Assembly (NCBI GenBank): GCA_014871385.1
Contig: CM026425.1
Location: 16,014,637 to 16,078,636 of the forward strand
Source: Ceratodon purpureus
Lineage: Eukaryota > Streptophyta > Bryopsida > Pseudoditrichales > Ditrichaceae
Direction: 5' to 3'
Length of the DNA stretch: 64,000 bases
The notes below the pieces were generated by a model. The model had not been told where the DNA came from, did not search any database, and saw only the letters and a list, made by a program, of their open reading frames with translations. The position numbers were made by a program, and so were the translations under genes. The first letter of the stretch is position 1; every line of letters starts with the position of its first letter. This document shows, one piece after another, positions 24,794-37,878 of the stretch.

Positions 24794-27700
24794 GAGGTAG
24801 TAGTACCATAAACCGAGACCCCCCTATAACATGTGCGGTAGATTTGTGCTGAAACTGCACCAATAGGAATCAAGATCCTTGATTTTTGCTACAGCATTGA
24901 TTTTCTGAGATTTTTTTAGAACCGTTGATATACCTGACAAGCGTTGAGATCTTATATCGGTTTTGGGTAGAGTTGCTTTTGGAATTGTGCCTATGCCAGT
25001 AGCAGACTTTATGAAGTCTACAACACAAGAAATGGGGTGGACAAACTTTTCACCTAAAATATTTATAGGAAATTGTATTTTCATCAGAAAATTATGAAAA
25101 CAACTTCTATCATTATGTTTTCAATTTGTCTATGTATTTGCAATAATCCCTTGAGAAAATGATAATTCAAATTGCTCAAAACTCCTTATTCTATCAGTTT
25201 ATGGCATTACTACTTTAGCGTTGGGAGCTTGCGTCCCTGCATTCTGGGAGTGTTCATGAAGAAATTCTATAATATTTTTAATTTTGGAAGGGTGAATAAA
25301 GAAATTAAATGATGTTTTTGGACTTGTCTTCTGTTGCTGTAAATATTGCACAGGCATTATGAGACATCAATGGCACGTTTGTTCATAGATAATTCTAGAA
25401 AAAAAAAATTAATTAATTAATTAATTAATGGATGAATAAAAGAAAATATGAGAAATTATTTTATGTGATGTTTTTTCTATTTTTAATCCATTTAAGTATA
25501 TTTTTAGTATTATTTGAAAAAACAATAATTGCAAAATTAAATTTTTGGAAGACGAACCTTATTTTTAAATAAAAAATTAAGATTTGTTCAAGGGTGAATG
25601 AACATGCTATCGACGTATGGTATTGAATTGTATTCTATTGCTAAAAGTTCATTGTTGTATCTTTTTGTGGTTATAAAAAAATTTATTTGCATCTTAGTCA
25701 TCCCTTGCCATTGTAGTTTTTGTGAATATGATTTTTTTATTTTCACCACTATTTGAGTGTAATTTAGGCACACGGTGTAGATTTGGAAAGTTTCAATCCT
25801 AAATTGTTTTTTGTAGTCGTGCAATTACTTTATAGCGGCTTTTGTCGTCCTCACCATTGTGTTTAAGCTCTACAAGCCTCTTTACGCCCTCTTTCTAAAG
25901 TAACAAGTCTTAGCGATTTAGAGTTTAGTTAGTTTTGAATGATGATGATCATTCAATATAGAATATATGACAATAAATGTTGGATACATTTTCCAATGAT
26001 TGTTGGATTAGACCACATCAAAGATTGTTGGCCTCTACCCATCTATTAATCCTTCATGCTTAGACATCTCCCATCTTTCCTTCCTTCTTGTTTTGAAATT
26101 CATTCTACCTTAATTTCACACCTTTCTTGTAGAACTTCCTTGTCTTTTTTTCAATTTTGCATTTCTTTTTTTCTTGATTCTGTTAACTTATTTATACAAT
26201 GTACATGCCTCCTTTAGATAGCCGCATGAGAGCAAGGATGAGCTCCAAACAATTTGTTTGTGAGCCAATACCATTGAGGTTGCATTCCTTAATTTTTGCC
26301 TTCATATCCATTCGTATTTGATTTAATCTAGCTATAAAAACTCTTGGTGGGCGCCTTGGTGCATATTTAGAAGAAGTTCAAAGCTTGTTACAGTCAACGC
26401 CCTTTACGTCGCTTGCTGGAGTCAAAGACATTCAAGTGTTGTTGGAGTATTTTTTTTTATTGAAGACCTTTAATTTAATAGTTTTTTAATCTTCACCTCA
26501 ACAACTTGCTTCGACAATAGACTTAGGGACGTCTTAAATGGATGTAGTTAATTTGTATTCAATTGAACACAATTGCCAATGTCACTCTAATTTTTACAAT
26601 TGTTCTCGGAACTTGACCTCAATCCAATCAACAAGCATGACATTTGCGGACTATCTCCATGCTTTGTCTTTCCCCTTCTCTCCTCCCCACAAATTTGCCC
26701 CTATAAATTGTATAGTGTTGCCATGTTTTGGAAGAGAAGGCTACTATAGCAAGGCATTCTTCAACTTCAACCTTCCAAAGTTGGTTTTCAAGGTTGGTTT
26801 TCAAGGTTTCAACATTCTTTTACATAGTGTATAGTTATTCAAGGTTGTGGTATGATTTTTGAAGTATGGCTATTCAACTTTCAATTTGTTGTACATTCTT
26901 AGCCAAGAATAAAGCCTTTATATATTTGAAGCATGTTGGTAATTAAATTCACATGGTTACTGCATAAAAATAAAGCGCTTTTCATATCATTGTACCTAAG
27001 CGGTCATCTTGTTTTTACTCATATAAACTTTAAATCCATACGGATGTCAATTTATTATCAGCTATATTGGAGATTTTAACTTGCAGTTAAAATTTTAAAT
27101 TTCAGTTTGTTTTTTAGGAGCATTTGGCAACTTGACCAAAACAATCGTGGTTCATTTGTAAAATTTACATTAATTTTATTAAAAAATATATTACGATACT
27201 CCATTGAAAATGATTGTCAATTTTATCAATCATAGATGTCTTAGTTAATGGTATTTTAAAACCAAAATTAAAATAGTGATAATAATACCAACTATCGAAA
27301 ATATTAATTGTTCAAACAATACACTTTACAAAAGATATTGATAACTTCATTAGTAAAAACAATTGTGAAGAAATCAATTCTTTGCCACACCAATTATAAT
27401 TCTTACTATACAATAATAATTCTGAAAAAATGTAGATATATAAAAATTATAGATAGTTAGAAGGATTTTATATATTATCACACAATTATAAAGGGCCTTG
27501 AAACGTAAGTATTAAGGACTATGAACAACAAAATTTATAACAAGGTAGAATGTAGTACTTACTAAAAAAAACACTAAACTCATTATTATTTTTAAAGAAT
27601 TAATCATCCTTACTATGTTCATTATTTCTACATTGATAAAATGAAAATGAAAATCTTTCTTCAAAAAATCTTTGGATAAAACCTCCAGTTTAATTATGTT

Positions 27701-29440
27701 ATGGAGGCAAACAAATTTGTTTTTGTGGCAATGAAACAAAACTATAGAAGCTCTATTATACACTTACAACCTTTGAAAATTTCAAAAATATGTAACATGT
27801 AGACTATTCAAAAGATGAATTATTCATGGTCAAGGTAGCCTTTAATTTGCCAATGTTCCTTCTCTTTCCATTAAAAAATATATTTAATTGAAGATTGTGC
27901 ATATATTGTTTCAATGGTGATGGATTTTTCAAAAAAATCTAACAAATTATTTTTTTATGAAAAAAATACTATATGTAGAGATATAAATTTTATGATTATA
28001 AGTAAAAATAAGGCTTATGGTTTTAATATTTTTTTAAATTATGAAAATAATAATTTAAAAGTTTAAATTAACTTTAAAATCTTCATTGATAGTGCATTAA
28101 GAACCACATTGTACATGGTTTGCTAATTTGAAATCCATACTCTAGTCACTTTATGTGATGTCCATTATTTAAGTATAACTTTTGCATAACTTGAATAAAT
28201 CTTGTAAGTTTCTATAATCATTATATCACACTATTTTGAAGTATTTATGTTTTCTTTCAACTTCTAAAATTTCATAATAATTATATATTCTCCAAATAAA
28301 TAGATCTATTTAGAAGATTTTTTTAAGATTTTTTTTTAAAATTGATTTTATTTTCTAAAAAGGTTTAGGTTATTATCAAATATTCTATTATAACAAATAA
28401 TTTTTATTTGAAATATCTTGTTTTATGCACAATTCATTAGATAATTTTGAAGAAAAAAATCCTTTATGTATTAATAAATTATTTTAATTATCTTGAAATA
28501 TGTTTTGTTTTACTATATTTTTTTATTTTACTTTAAAATTGATGATAGAAAAAGATATTTTGTATTCAACTACATTTTTTTACGTTGGATATTGATATAC
28601 TCAAATCATTGTATTTATATGGAATTTATTAGTATTTAAATGCCTTGATACCTTGATTTCAAACATCCAACATCATTTAACATCATAAATTCTCCAATTC
28701 AATTTTTTTACCATGATACAATCATTTCAATGAGAGACATGCAATACATAATTATTTAATTTAGATGTTTTAAGTACTTATCTTTTGTAGAACTAATTAT
28801 TTTCTTAAAATATATCCATGGACTAAAAATAAAGATGGTTTAAAGATTTGATTGTATATTTTTAAACAACAAATTTCTATACATTTGAAAGTATTGAATC
28901 ATACTATCCGTGTTCAATTCAATCCTTTGAAAAGGTGTCAGATTACGTTAATAATTGTTTTACATATTATATAATCAAGAATGGATGTTTAAAAAAATCA
29001 CTTTTGCACAAGTTTCAATGTTAATAATCTACATATATTTGAAGTTGTTACAAAACTATTTTTAGTTTTTTAATCAATACATTTCATGATACAAAATATA
29101 TTTAATATAGTGAATCAATATGTTAGATGTAGTAATAAAATGTAAATCCATTAAATCAACACATATCATAATTTAAAAATAGACCTTATTTTGTGAAATA
29201 AATGATGCAGACTTATGTTATAATATCAATTTAATTTATCATTTTTAAATGTTGATCTTTGCTGTTAATTATTAAAAAAAATATAATCATGTATTATTTT
29301 AATTCGTATTTATTATATGTAGATATGTTAATGGTTTAATGAGAAAGGACACGTGCATACTTAATACCACTTTAACTATAGACCATTTTAGTTGAACCAA
29401 AAGTATAAAAATTTACAATGTCAAGTATTTGAATATCAAT
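24794..29440. other. AT-rich, gene-poor sequence
   Basis: No gene is supported. It contains a TTAA run at about 25409-25428 and many A/T homopolymers. Base composition is strongly AT-rich and continues so to about 44 kb. Short open frames here are AT-rich noise. Confidence 0.5.
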
Positions 29441-30862
29441 TCAATTTTCTACTTTGTGCTTACTATTGTTATAGTTTTTAATATGCCAATTACCATTTCT
29501 ACTAGGCAATTGATCGCTTTTTAAAATAGGTGCAATCCACACTCCTGCTTGCATTCGATTCAAGATGTCAAAATCGTGAGTATATTCACTATTATGAAAT
29601 TCAGGAGTAGCCTTTGTACGGTCGTGTGGGTCATTCATATGTAATACATCACATATATCTCGAGGTTCATTTCCTTCACGAATTGACACAATAGGACCAG
29701 AAACGTGTTCATAGCGAATAAACTGGAATGAAGCCCTATCAGCTGCAACCATTAAAATATTAGGACATGTTTTTCCACGCCAAATAAAAATACCTTGTTG
29801 AAGTAATAAAACAAAAGCACCTCGACTATCAAGCGATGAACCGCTAGGGTTTAAGACTAATTTTGGAACAAGATGCAAAGGATCAAAATCTGAGTGGGGT
29901 GCTATACGATACAATCGCATAATGAAACCCATGTTTTCAGAATTACTTGAGATATTTGGCAAGATACGACTTTGCCATTGAAGAAGTTGAAAAGCAAAAC
30001 CCATGTTAGGGCTAACCACACTACGTATTGCCTTAACTTTCTCAAGGGTTTCTTCATACGATCGACGTTCACACCAAATAAGATATGCAATGACCAATGA
30101 TGCAGAGCGAGATACACCTTGAATACAATGTACAAAGATGCGTCCATTTTGTTCACGGACATCTTCAAAATAGTCAAAAACATTGTATAACAAGGAAGTG
30201 ATGTCTTCACTAGGATGATCTTGAAGCCACAATGTTTTATAATGAAAACTTTTAGCAAAATACTCGGGGCATTCAAAACCAACACAATTTAAAACATGAG
30301 TTATTTTACATTCATACAATATGTCATAATTTTGTGCTACCATGTTTCCTCCAAAATAAATATGAGGTGAGACACGAGAACATTCCTTATCGCATTGTGT
30401 TAGTTTGTCTCTTTTTTGTATGATTTCATTATCACCATTATCATCTCCATCATAAGATTGCTCGGGCATTGATCCTAAGTCCAACTTGATATTTAATGTA
30501 CCACTTCGCATTAATTTTTGGGGTTTATTGCTTGTACCTAATAATTTACCAATATTTGGCGCTTCATCTTGTCTTGGTGAAACTGATAATGATTGCAAAG
30601 GAGGGCATAATGCTACTTGAGGTGTAGCTACATTATAATTGGATCCTCCTGCAGTATCTTTTTCAATGATAGAATTACTATATGATTTTTTTTCAACATA
30701 ATTGGTTTTATTTGCAATTTTTTCCAAATTATCTGCTTCATGGTCAGAAGAGAAATTAGAGTCATCAAAAGAACTAGCGCGCCCTCCTGTCCATGACATG
30801 GACCTCCAATGGTGTCGAGATCGCGCTTTTCTACGATGGCTTTTCTCTCCTTCCACATCCAT
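29441..30862 (-). CDS. MKP1-type MAP kinase phosphatase (dual-specificity), single exon
   Basis: This is one uninterrupted frame of 473 residues. The N terminus has the basic WRSMSWTGGRAS segment resembling the plant MKP1 start. The dual-specificity phosphatase domain spans about 163-300, with acid Asp215 (LQDHPSED) and the active-site loop VHCIQGVSRS, nucleophile Cys246 and Arg252. After it comes the plant MKP1-specific YRIAPHSDFDPLHLVPKLV and a gelsolin-like segment (SLDSRGAFVLLL, GIFIWRGK). Known MKP1 proteins inactivate stress-responsive MAP kinases. The protein is shorter than Arabidopsis MKP1 (about 780 residues), lacking much of the C-terminal tail. It is intronless and lies in very AT-rich DNA with AT-rich codons, so it may be an old retrocopy. 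The open frame and intact catalytic residues argue that it is functional. Confidence 0.85.
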   Translation of the reverse strand: MDVEGEKSHRRKARSRHHWRSMSWTGGRASSFDDSNFSSDHEADNLEKIANKTNYVEKKSYSNSIIEKDTAGGSNYNVATPQVALCPPLQSLSVSPRQDEAPNIGKLLGTSNKPQKLMRSGTLNIKLDLGSMPEQSYDGDDNGDNEIIQKRDKLTQCDKECSRVSPHIYFGGNMVAQNYDILYECKITHVLNCVGFECPEYFAKSFHYKTLWLQDHPSEDITSLLYNVFDYFEDVREQNGRIFVHCIQGVSRSASLVIAYLIWCERRSYEETLEKVKAIRSVVSPNMGFAFQLLQWQSRILPNISSNSENMGFIMRLYRIAPHSDFDPLHLVPKLVLNPSGSSLDSRGAFVLLLQQGIFIWRGKTCPNILMVAADRASFQFIRYEHVSGPIVSIREGNEPRDICDVLHMNDPHDRTKATPEFHNSEYTHDFDILNRMQAGVWIAPILKSDQLPSRNGNWHIKNYNNSKHKVEN

Positions 30863-33653
30863 GCTCCTCTAACACCACCTACCCATTTGTGGGTTTTTTT
30901 TACACTACATGTTTCTTCCATTATTATTTTTATATGTCTCCATCAATAATTTCTTAAACCTTTCCAACGTACAATATTGAAATACAATAATTCACTCATA
31001 GAAAATTTATATATAAAAAACTTAGTCATGAATTATAAATATTGATATACATAATTTGTGTTATCGTAATTGAATCAACAAATGAATTGTTCATAATTTG
31101 AATTGTATGTCTATGTCCTTGTATAATATTGATGTTATTATCATACTTCAAATTTTGATTTTATAAACATATGAAAACTTTGATATTTATCTTAACATGG
31201 AGGTTTTATAAACAAAACCATGAACTATAATATAAAATAAACCAGTTCATAAAATGCACACCTAGATTTTACACACAAGATTTTATTTAAATTAAAATTT
31301 GTTTAAAATTAAACTACCAATTTGTATGAAAATAAATACCATTTGATTATCTATTTTTCTCTACTACAATGAAAATGATATTTAGCCTATTACAAAACTT
31401 AATGTCATGGCAAATCACTCAATGAATGATATTTCCATATTGTTCGATGAAGGATTATGATTAACCAATCAACACTTAATTGACAATTGGTATTAAATTA
31501 ATAATGAAGACACTATTATAATAGTAGTTTGTAGCAACGTTGAAGAAGACAATTTGAATTAATGATAATGGAAAAATATTTCAAAAGTATATCTATAAAT
31601 AGAATTAATGTTTGAAATGTATTTAATTTTCAAGATTTACAATATTTGGAAGTAATATACATATTATAATTATTTAGCATTTATTATTCATAACTTAATT
31701 TTAAAAAATAACTATTGGTTTTTAAATAGAAATAAACAATCTTTCATGTAATAAAAAATGTTGCATGTTATGAATTAGGTTTAGTGGAAGCTTTCTTGTG
31801 GATTTGGCTAATGAGAAATACACATGGATGGACAAATACTATGTATTTAGAATAATAGATGTATTAATGTATTTTTGCATTGACTATGTTTTTTGTTAGC
31901 TTCAAATTTATATAACAAAAAGTATAAAATATAAAATCAATTTTATTCTTAAAAAAAATTCAAGACATTTAAAAAGAAATTATTCATACATTTATAGCAT
32001 GCATTTTATGAAAATATACATAATGTATATAATATAGAACATTTCAAAAGATACATGGAAAATTTCTTACGAATTTCTTAATATACAAATAAAAATCTTT
32101 GATTTAGTAAAGAGGTTGCACTTTTTGATAAGACACATAACTAGGTTTTCTTATAGATTTATTGTAGATTTGTCATGTGATGACATGTAGATAAACAAAC
32201 AAATAGATGGTTATGGTTTTGAATGATGTAGATGTGGATACATTCAAAAATGGTTTGGAATGTATGAATATGTTTTGATTTAATTTTGAAGAATGAAAAT
32301 AAATCTAAATTTAACTCTTTACTTAAAACGCTCACCAATATTTAAACCACAAAAGTTAGGTTCAACTAAAACAATCTATAATAGCTTGACATTGAATGAG
32401 AGATAAATGGCTTGTTGGTGTTGTAGTCAACCGACGTATTGGCACTATGAAGTGATAATTCAAAAAATATTTAGTATGTTGATTGGAATAAAATTCAAAG
32501 GTTAGATAAAATATCCCTTCTAAAAGTTAAACATTGTATAAGATATAAGATTATATTTTATATTTTATAAAGAAATATACATAAATTTTAATTGATTTTG
32601 AGATAATTGTAAAGTAAACATAAAAGACACATTTGAAAATGTGGATGATTTAAATGGTAACAGTACTTTATGTTTTTATGACCTCTGTATTTCTTTTGAA
32701 TTTTAGTGAAATTTGATTTGCTTAATACAACCCCAATGAGTTTAAGAAGTCAATCACTTTACATAGTCTGGTGCTTTAATAATTTATCATCAAAAAATAA
32801 GTACCAACAATTAATAGGTGATCACTTCAATAAGTGGATGGTTTAATAACACTTGAGTTTTATTTTATTCTATTGATTTATCGTTTTGAACAATAATTAA
32901 TATTCAAGTTCTATTTCGTCGGGAAGAAGATTAAAAAAATGGTATTAAGTTTTGATTGATTATTATTGTTGCATAATAGTGTCAAGAACATGGATTTGAA
33001 CTAATATATACATTGAACTTTCATTGCATATGGACATATTAGTGAATTATATAATCTATTTATTAGAATTAAAGGTTTAAAGGTAAGATCAATATTGGAG
33101 AGCTACATCAAATTTAGACTTCAAATTCTAAACCTAATTCACAACAAAAGTTTATAAAAATGTTCTTAATAATAAATACCTAATATCATTATAAGATGCA
33201 ATTTGATATTTTACATGGAGTGATGTGTATTTGATTTGCAACAAACTTTTAGATTAAACTTGTTTTGATATTGAATATTTGATGATGTAATATGAAGAAA
33301 TTATAAGATTTTATATGATAAATGTCAGATTTTAATTTATATAAACTTCAAAAGAATGAAAATAAAATTTAAATAAGTATCATATAACTCAATACATGGT
33401 ACTATTGAATAGCCTATCAATACATGTACTAATATACTTAAATACAAAAATGATTAGGTGATATATATGGAGGTTATAGAATATCTATTAGAAAATAATT
33501 CATAAAAAACATATATTTTCTTATTTTTTTGTATCAAGATGATTCAACTTGATTTAATGAATTTAATGGCGGTTTTTGAATTATTTCTATTAGGTGTTTT
33601 GGATGTTTTACATCAAATGAATGATAATAATTTGTATAATATAATATAATAAT
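30863..33653. other. AT-rich, gene-poor sequence
   Basis: No coding or structured feature is supported. The bases just right of 30862 are likely the leader of the phosphatase gene. Confidence 0.5.
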
Positions 33654-34775
33654 ATGGCTGGATTCACTCAAAATATATTTGGTAGAGGCAAAGTTCAATT
33701 TGTTGCTTCTGAATCTGTAAGTTTTAAAAAATATTTTAAAACTTTTCCAATTTTTGATAACATTAAATTTTTTTTTGCACCTAGATTTCCACACGATCCT
33801 TTAAAGCAATATCGAGTTGAAATCAAATATCATCTTTCCAGCGAGTTTATGACAAATAATGATAAAGTTTTACAAGACCTTATAGAAGACCATAAGCATC
33901 TTGTTGACTATGAAAATTATCTTGAAGGATTGCTTTCAAATTCTTCAAAAATAAGTTCGTTGACTACATCAAATCTTTCGCCACCTATAATTTGTAAAAT
34001 TCCATCTTCTAAAAAGTTACTTAGTAGACCATGGCTGATCAAAGTACAAACAAATACTGAAGGTAAACCTCCAATCTTAAAATGTTACGGCATTGACGAA
34101 GAAGGAGATATTATAGAGGTTGATGGAAAACCTTCTCTTATTCCTCCTATACTTGGTCCTGAAGCAAAACAAGAAGTTTGGAAACCGAAAGGTTGGAAGC
34201 CTATTCGTCAAACACTTAAACTTCATGAAATTACTCCTAGCCCCAAATGCCCTAAACATCAGCATTTGCAAAAGTCTAAGAGGTATGAACTTATACGAGA
34301 AACTCTATTACAAGCTACAATAGTAACTAGAAACAAAGAAGAAGAACATCCACAACTCATTAAGGAATTTGAACAAGATCAAATCAACCATAGGCTTAAA
34401 AAGATTTCCGTACTTGCAAGTCCAAATTGGATACCACCAAAATGGACTTTGCCAAAAGAAGACGAAAATGGTGAAAAAGATGATAATGCCAAAGAAAACG
34501 AAAGCAGTAGCACAAGTGAAAGTAGTACAAATAGTGATAGTAGTTCAAGCACCGAAAAAGGTGTTGTTTCTAGCACATCTCTAGATAAACAAAAACTAGA
34601 AGAAGAGAATCAAAAAAAGCGGGTTGAAGAGAAAAAGAAAAAGAAAGAAAAAAAGAAAAAACAACAAGATGAAAAGCGGCGACTATGGAGACTTGCTCTC
34701 CGAGAAGCTGCTGGCCAAGCTGGATTTATGGGTACTTATGCAACTAGAGTAGGAGGTTTAGGTCGTCCTTTTTAA
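33654..34775 (+). CDS. Unrecognised 373-residue protein, single exon
   Basis: This is a single open frame of 373 residues starting MAGFTQNIFGRGKVQF. The first about 260 residues look like a folded, mixed-composition domain with aromatic-rich segments (FKKYFKTFPIFDNIKFFF, WKPKGWKPIRQTLKLHE). Then comes an acidic linker, a Ser/Thr run (SSSTSESSTNSDSSSS), a Lys/Glu-rich helix and a conserved-looking tail (LALREAAGQAGFMGTYATRV, GGLGRPF). No signal peptide or membrane segment is evident. I do not recognise a family and assign no function. Its composition and ordered domain layout in AT-rich DNA are unlikely by chance. Codon use is AT-biased like its surroundings and like the phosphatase at 29.4 kb. 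Confidence 0.7.
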   Translation: MAGFTQNIFGRGKVQFVASESVSFKKYFKTFPIFDNIKFFFAPRFPHDPLKQYRVEIKYHLSSEFMTNNDKVLQDLIEDHKHLVDYENYLEGLLSNSSKISSLTTSNLSPPIICKIPSSKKLLSRPWLIKVQTNTEGKPPILKCYGIDEEGDIIEVDGKPSLIPPILGPEAKQEVWKPKGWKPIRQTLKLHEITPSPKCPKHQHLQKSKRYELIRETLLQATIVTRNKEEEHPQLIKEFEQDQINHRLKKISVLASPNWIPPKWTLPKEDENGEKDDNAKENESSSTSESSTNSDSSSSTEKGVVSSTSLDKQKLEEENQKKRVEEKKKKKEKKKKQQDEKRRLWRLALREAAGQAGFMGTYATRVGGLGRPF

Positions 34776-36545
34776 AAAAAATACATTTGATTTGTTACAT
34801 GTTCTAAAAATACTTCTTAATTAATATTACAAAGAATATACCAAATTATATTCATTTTTTTTTAATGAAATGAACACAATGGAGTACTTGAGAAACTGTT
34901 AAATTACAATAACAATTGAATAGTTTGTTTTTATTAAAAACATTTGTTTTGAATGAATTTTTTGTATTTTGACATTGGTGGAATATATATTATGAATTTA
35001 TGTAATATTTAAAATTTTCTTAAATCTTAATGAATGATATCATGATTCAAATAGTATATTGATAATATACTAATTGAATCAGTAGTTATACATTATTTTC
35101 AAACAAACATTTATAGTATGTATGATACTATATAGAGACACTTGCATCAATTATCTAAATGATATTTTTTATTTAAAAAGACGGAATTATATATATCATT
35201 ATATTATAATATTTTTGGTAATATTTTATTTATAAATTGATAATATTTAAATGAAAGAGCCAGACCACATATTATTGTAGGTTGAAAATTTTATTATAAA
35301 AATAATATCATGTTATATTACTGTAAACTATTATCCATGCTGACAAACTTTTTGCACAAAAATATTTACATGAAATACTTGAATATAAAAGCAAAACATT
35401 TGTCCATCTTAATGTTCATGTATCATATTCAAACTTATCTTTATCATAAAAGAAATAAATAAGTAATGCATACTTATGTTTATTGTATCTAATTCGATGA
35501 TGTAAAATATTCTTTTGATCTATAATTTATTGCCGATTTTTTCAAGTTTGATTTTTGAAACGATACACCAAAATAATTCTCAATATACAAAATTTTGGAC
35601 ATATATTAAAATTTCAATATATTGAGATTTGATATTCAAATTTCAATATTACACAATGTTGGATTCTTTTTTTTTCATGGTGTCATTGGTGGAAGTATGA
35701 TAGGTGATCATGAATGAAAAAACTCAAAAAAATGATATTTTAATCCTTTACAATACTTTATTCATCCTTTGGTGTTAAGTATAAAAAATGTTCATTCTTT
35801 AGTAATAATTACAATACTTTATTCAAAGACAAGAAAATTAACTACAAAGTAATATTAGACTTTTGCAAACTGCATCAAATCTCCAAATACAGTATTGTCA
35901 ATCTTTAGAGTAGAACTCTCATCTCACTCCACTACATATATTCAAGGAATTAACAATGCAAGCCTTTGAATTTCTACAATAAAATTAATTAAAGGACAAG
36001 ATAATAGAATTATTTTTAGATTTATATTATAAAAAGCTATTAGTATATTTAAATGACTCAAAGTGTTGTATTGGCTTTTGAAGGTTAAATCTAAATTTCA
36101 TTTTGATTTCTATCAACGCTATTTGTAAATTTTTATTGGTATACCATAGTACATGTATTCTACATACTAATTGAAAGTGGATTGGATATTTTCAAAGAGA
36201 ATGTAGAGTTTTGAAGCTACTACTCTTCAACGTACTAGAATTAAAAAAATTAAAACAGACTTATTGAAAAAGAAAGCTATAAATTAAATTACATTAGATT
36301 TTATTTGACCTTCAAAGATTGCTAAGAAAGGAGTTCACCAGAAATGAGATAAAACTCCATCCAATTACTATGCAGAATGTGAAGTAGCTAAATTTAATAA
36401 AAAAAACCAAATTCAAAAACTGTACTTGAAAAAATAGCAAATTAATAAAAGCAATTACATTTATTTTATATCAATGTCATTGACTTAAAAAAAAATGAAA
36501 CCTATATTTGGTAGTACTTCTAAGCTTCATTTACTTATGTGAAGA
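34776..36545. other. AT-rich, gene-poor sequence
   Basis: Nothing supportable was seen beyond the likely 3' untranslated region of the upstream gene at its left end. Confidence 0.5.
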
Positions 36546-37665
36546 CACTAGTAGAAACAAACTCTAACTACACCGAGTCGTTACACCAAAAAAATTCTTT
36601 GGTGTTCATTTATTTTAAGAAGTGTTTTCTGATTGGTCTCTGTTCGTTTTTGGTGTTCACATGGAAGAAAAGTTGTAAGAATATTGCATATCAGTAGGAT
36701 AGACCATGGGTGTAGACGAAACGTGTGGATGTACAACCAGATAGTATGGGTCCGCAACCAAACAATCTGTGTGGGTCCGCAATCAATGATGACCATGGTG
36801 ATGGCCATGGCGATGGCACCTTCAGCTTACCCCATCCCTACCCTCTGCCTTGCCCTCACCGTCTCGCAGAGACTGTCGTTGATCTCTCTCACTCACTCCC
36901 TCCATTCCTCCTAGGTCACTCCGACGCCCCTTCACGCCTCCATCTCCTCATCCCAGTTGGAGACTTGTGCATTTCGCACGCCTTGCCATGAAATCACTCT
37001 CGTGGTGTGCAAGTTCTGGCCCACTCTTGTGGAAGCGCAGCAGCAACAAAACCCTATTTTGTGTAAGATGGGTATTTCAGTGTTTGGGTGGTGCAGATGT
37101 TTGGGTGGAATTGTTGCACCACACAAACCAAGGGTGTCTAGATTCACCCTACAGACCGAGGCTAGCTACAAATGGAACACTGTCTGTGTGGGTTTTTCAC
37201 TGCAAATGGCTACTGATGTTTGCAAATGGCTACTGGCATACTTCCTGAACTGTTTCATGGCAAACATACTTCCAATTTTTAGTCTTTTAAACAAGAACGT
37301 GTGGTTGTGACAGCTGAAAGTACATGTGACGACATATCAACCAAGCTATTATAATAAAAACACATCGAAATACAAATCATCCACTATATGTCACTCAATA
37401 TTATTTTATTCACCCATAAATTCTCTACAACAATTGGTCACCACACCACTTAAATATAGGGTGTGAGTCACATGGATGGGGATGCAATTTATTATGCAAG
37501 TGGACCCATGAAAACATTAAATGTTCCTTTTTAGACGCCCTGAAATAGGCCTAAATGGTGCCCAATTACACCAAACAATAATCTCACTACACCATTTCAA
37601 AAAATTAAAATTATGCTTCTTTTCGGTGTACATCTTGGTGTAGTTGAGGGGCATTTCCACTAGTG
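36546..37665. mobile_element. Non-autonomous CACTA-like element, 1.12 kb
   Basis: The left end reads CACTAGTAGAAACAAACTCT, continuing AACTACACCGAG. The inverted right end reads CACTAGTGGAAATGCCCCTC, continuing AACTACACCAAG. The subterminal ACACC(A/G) motif recurs several times at both ends in the expected orientations. The interior (about 36630-37260) is less AT-rich than its surroundings and has short overlapping open frames but no recognisable protein, so it may be a captured fragment. A direct repeat of GCAAATGGCTACTG occurs near 37202 and 37222. The flanking triplets AGA and ACA differ, so the target duplication is not clean. Confidence 0.7.
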
Positions 37666-37878
37666 ACATGTATTTAAAAATTAATTTATTAAAATCCTTC
37701 TTTTACCATCATAAATATTTTAAATTTAAAAGTGAAAACAAAAACTTAAAGTACAATAGATATTCTTTTTCTGATTTATGTGTTTTTTTTTATATTCTGA
37801 TACCTTACAATATTGAAAGAATAGAAGATAAAGACTTGAATTCTTCATAATGATAATGATTGTTACGTTGATATTCTT

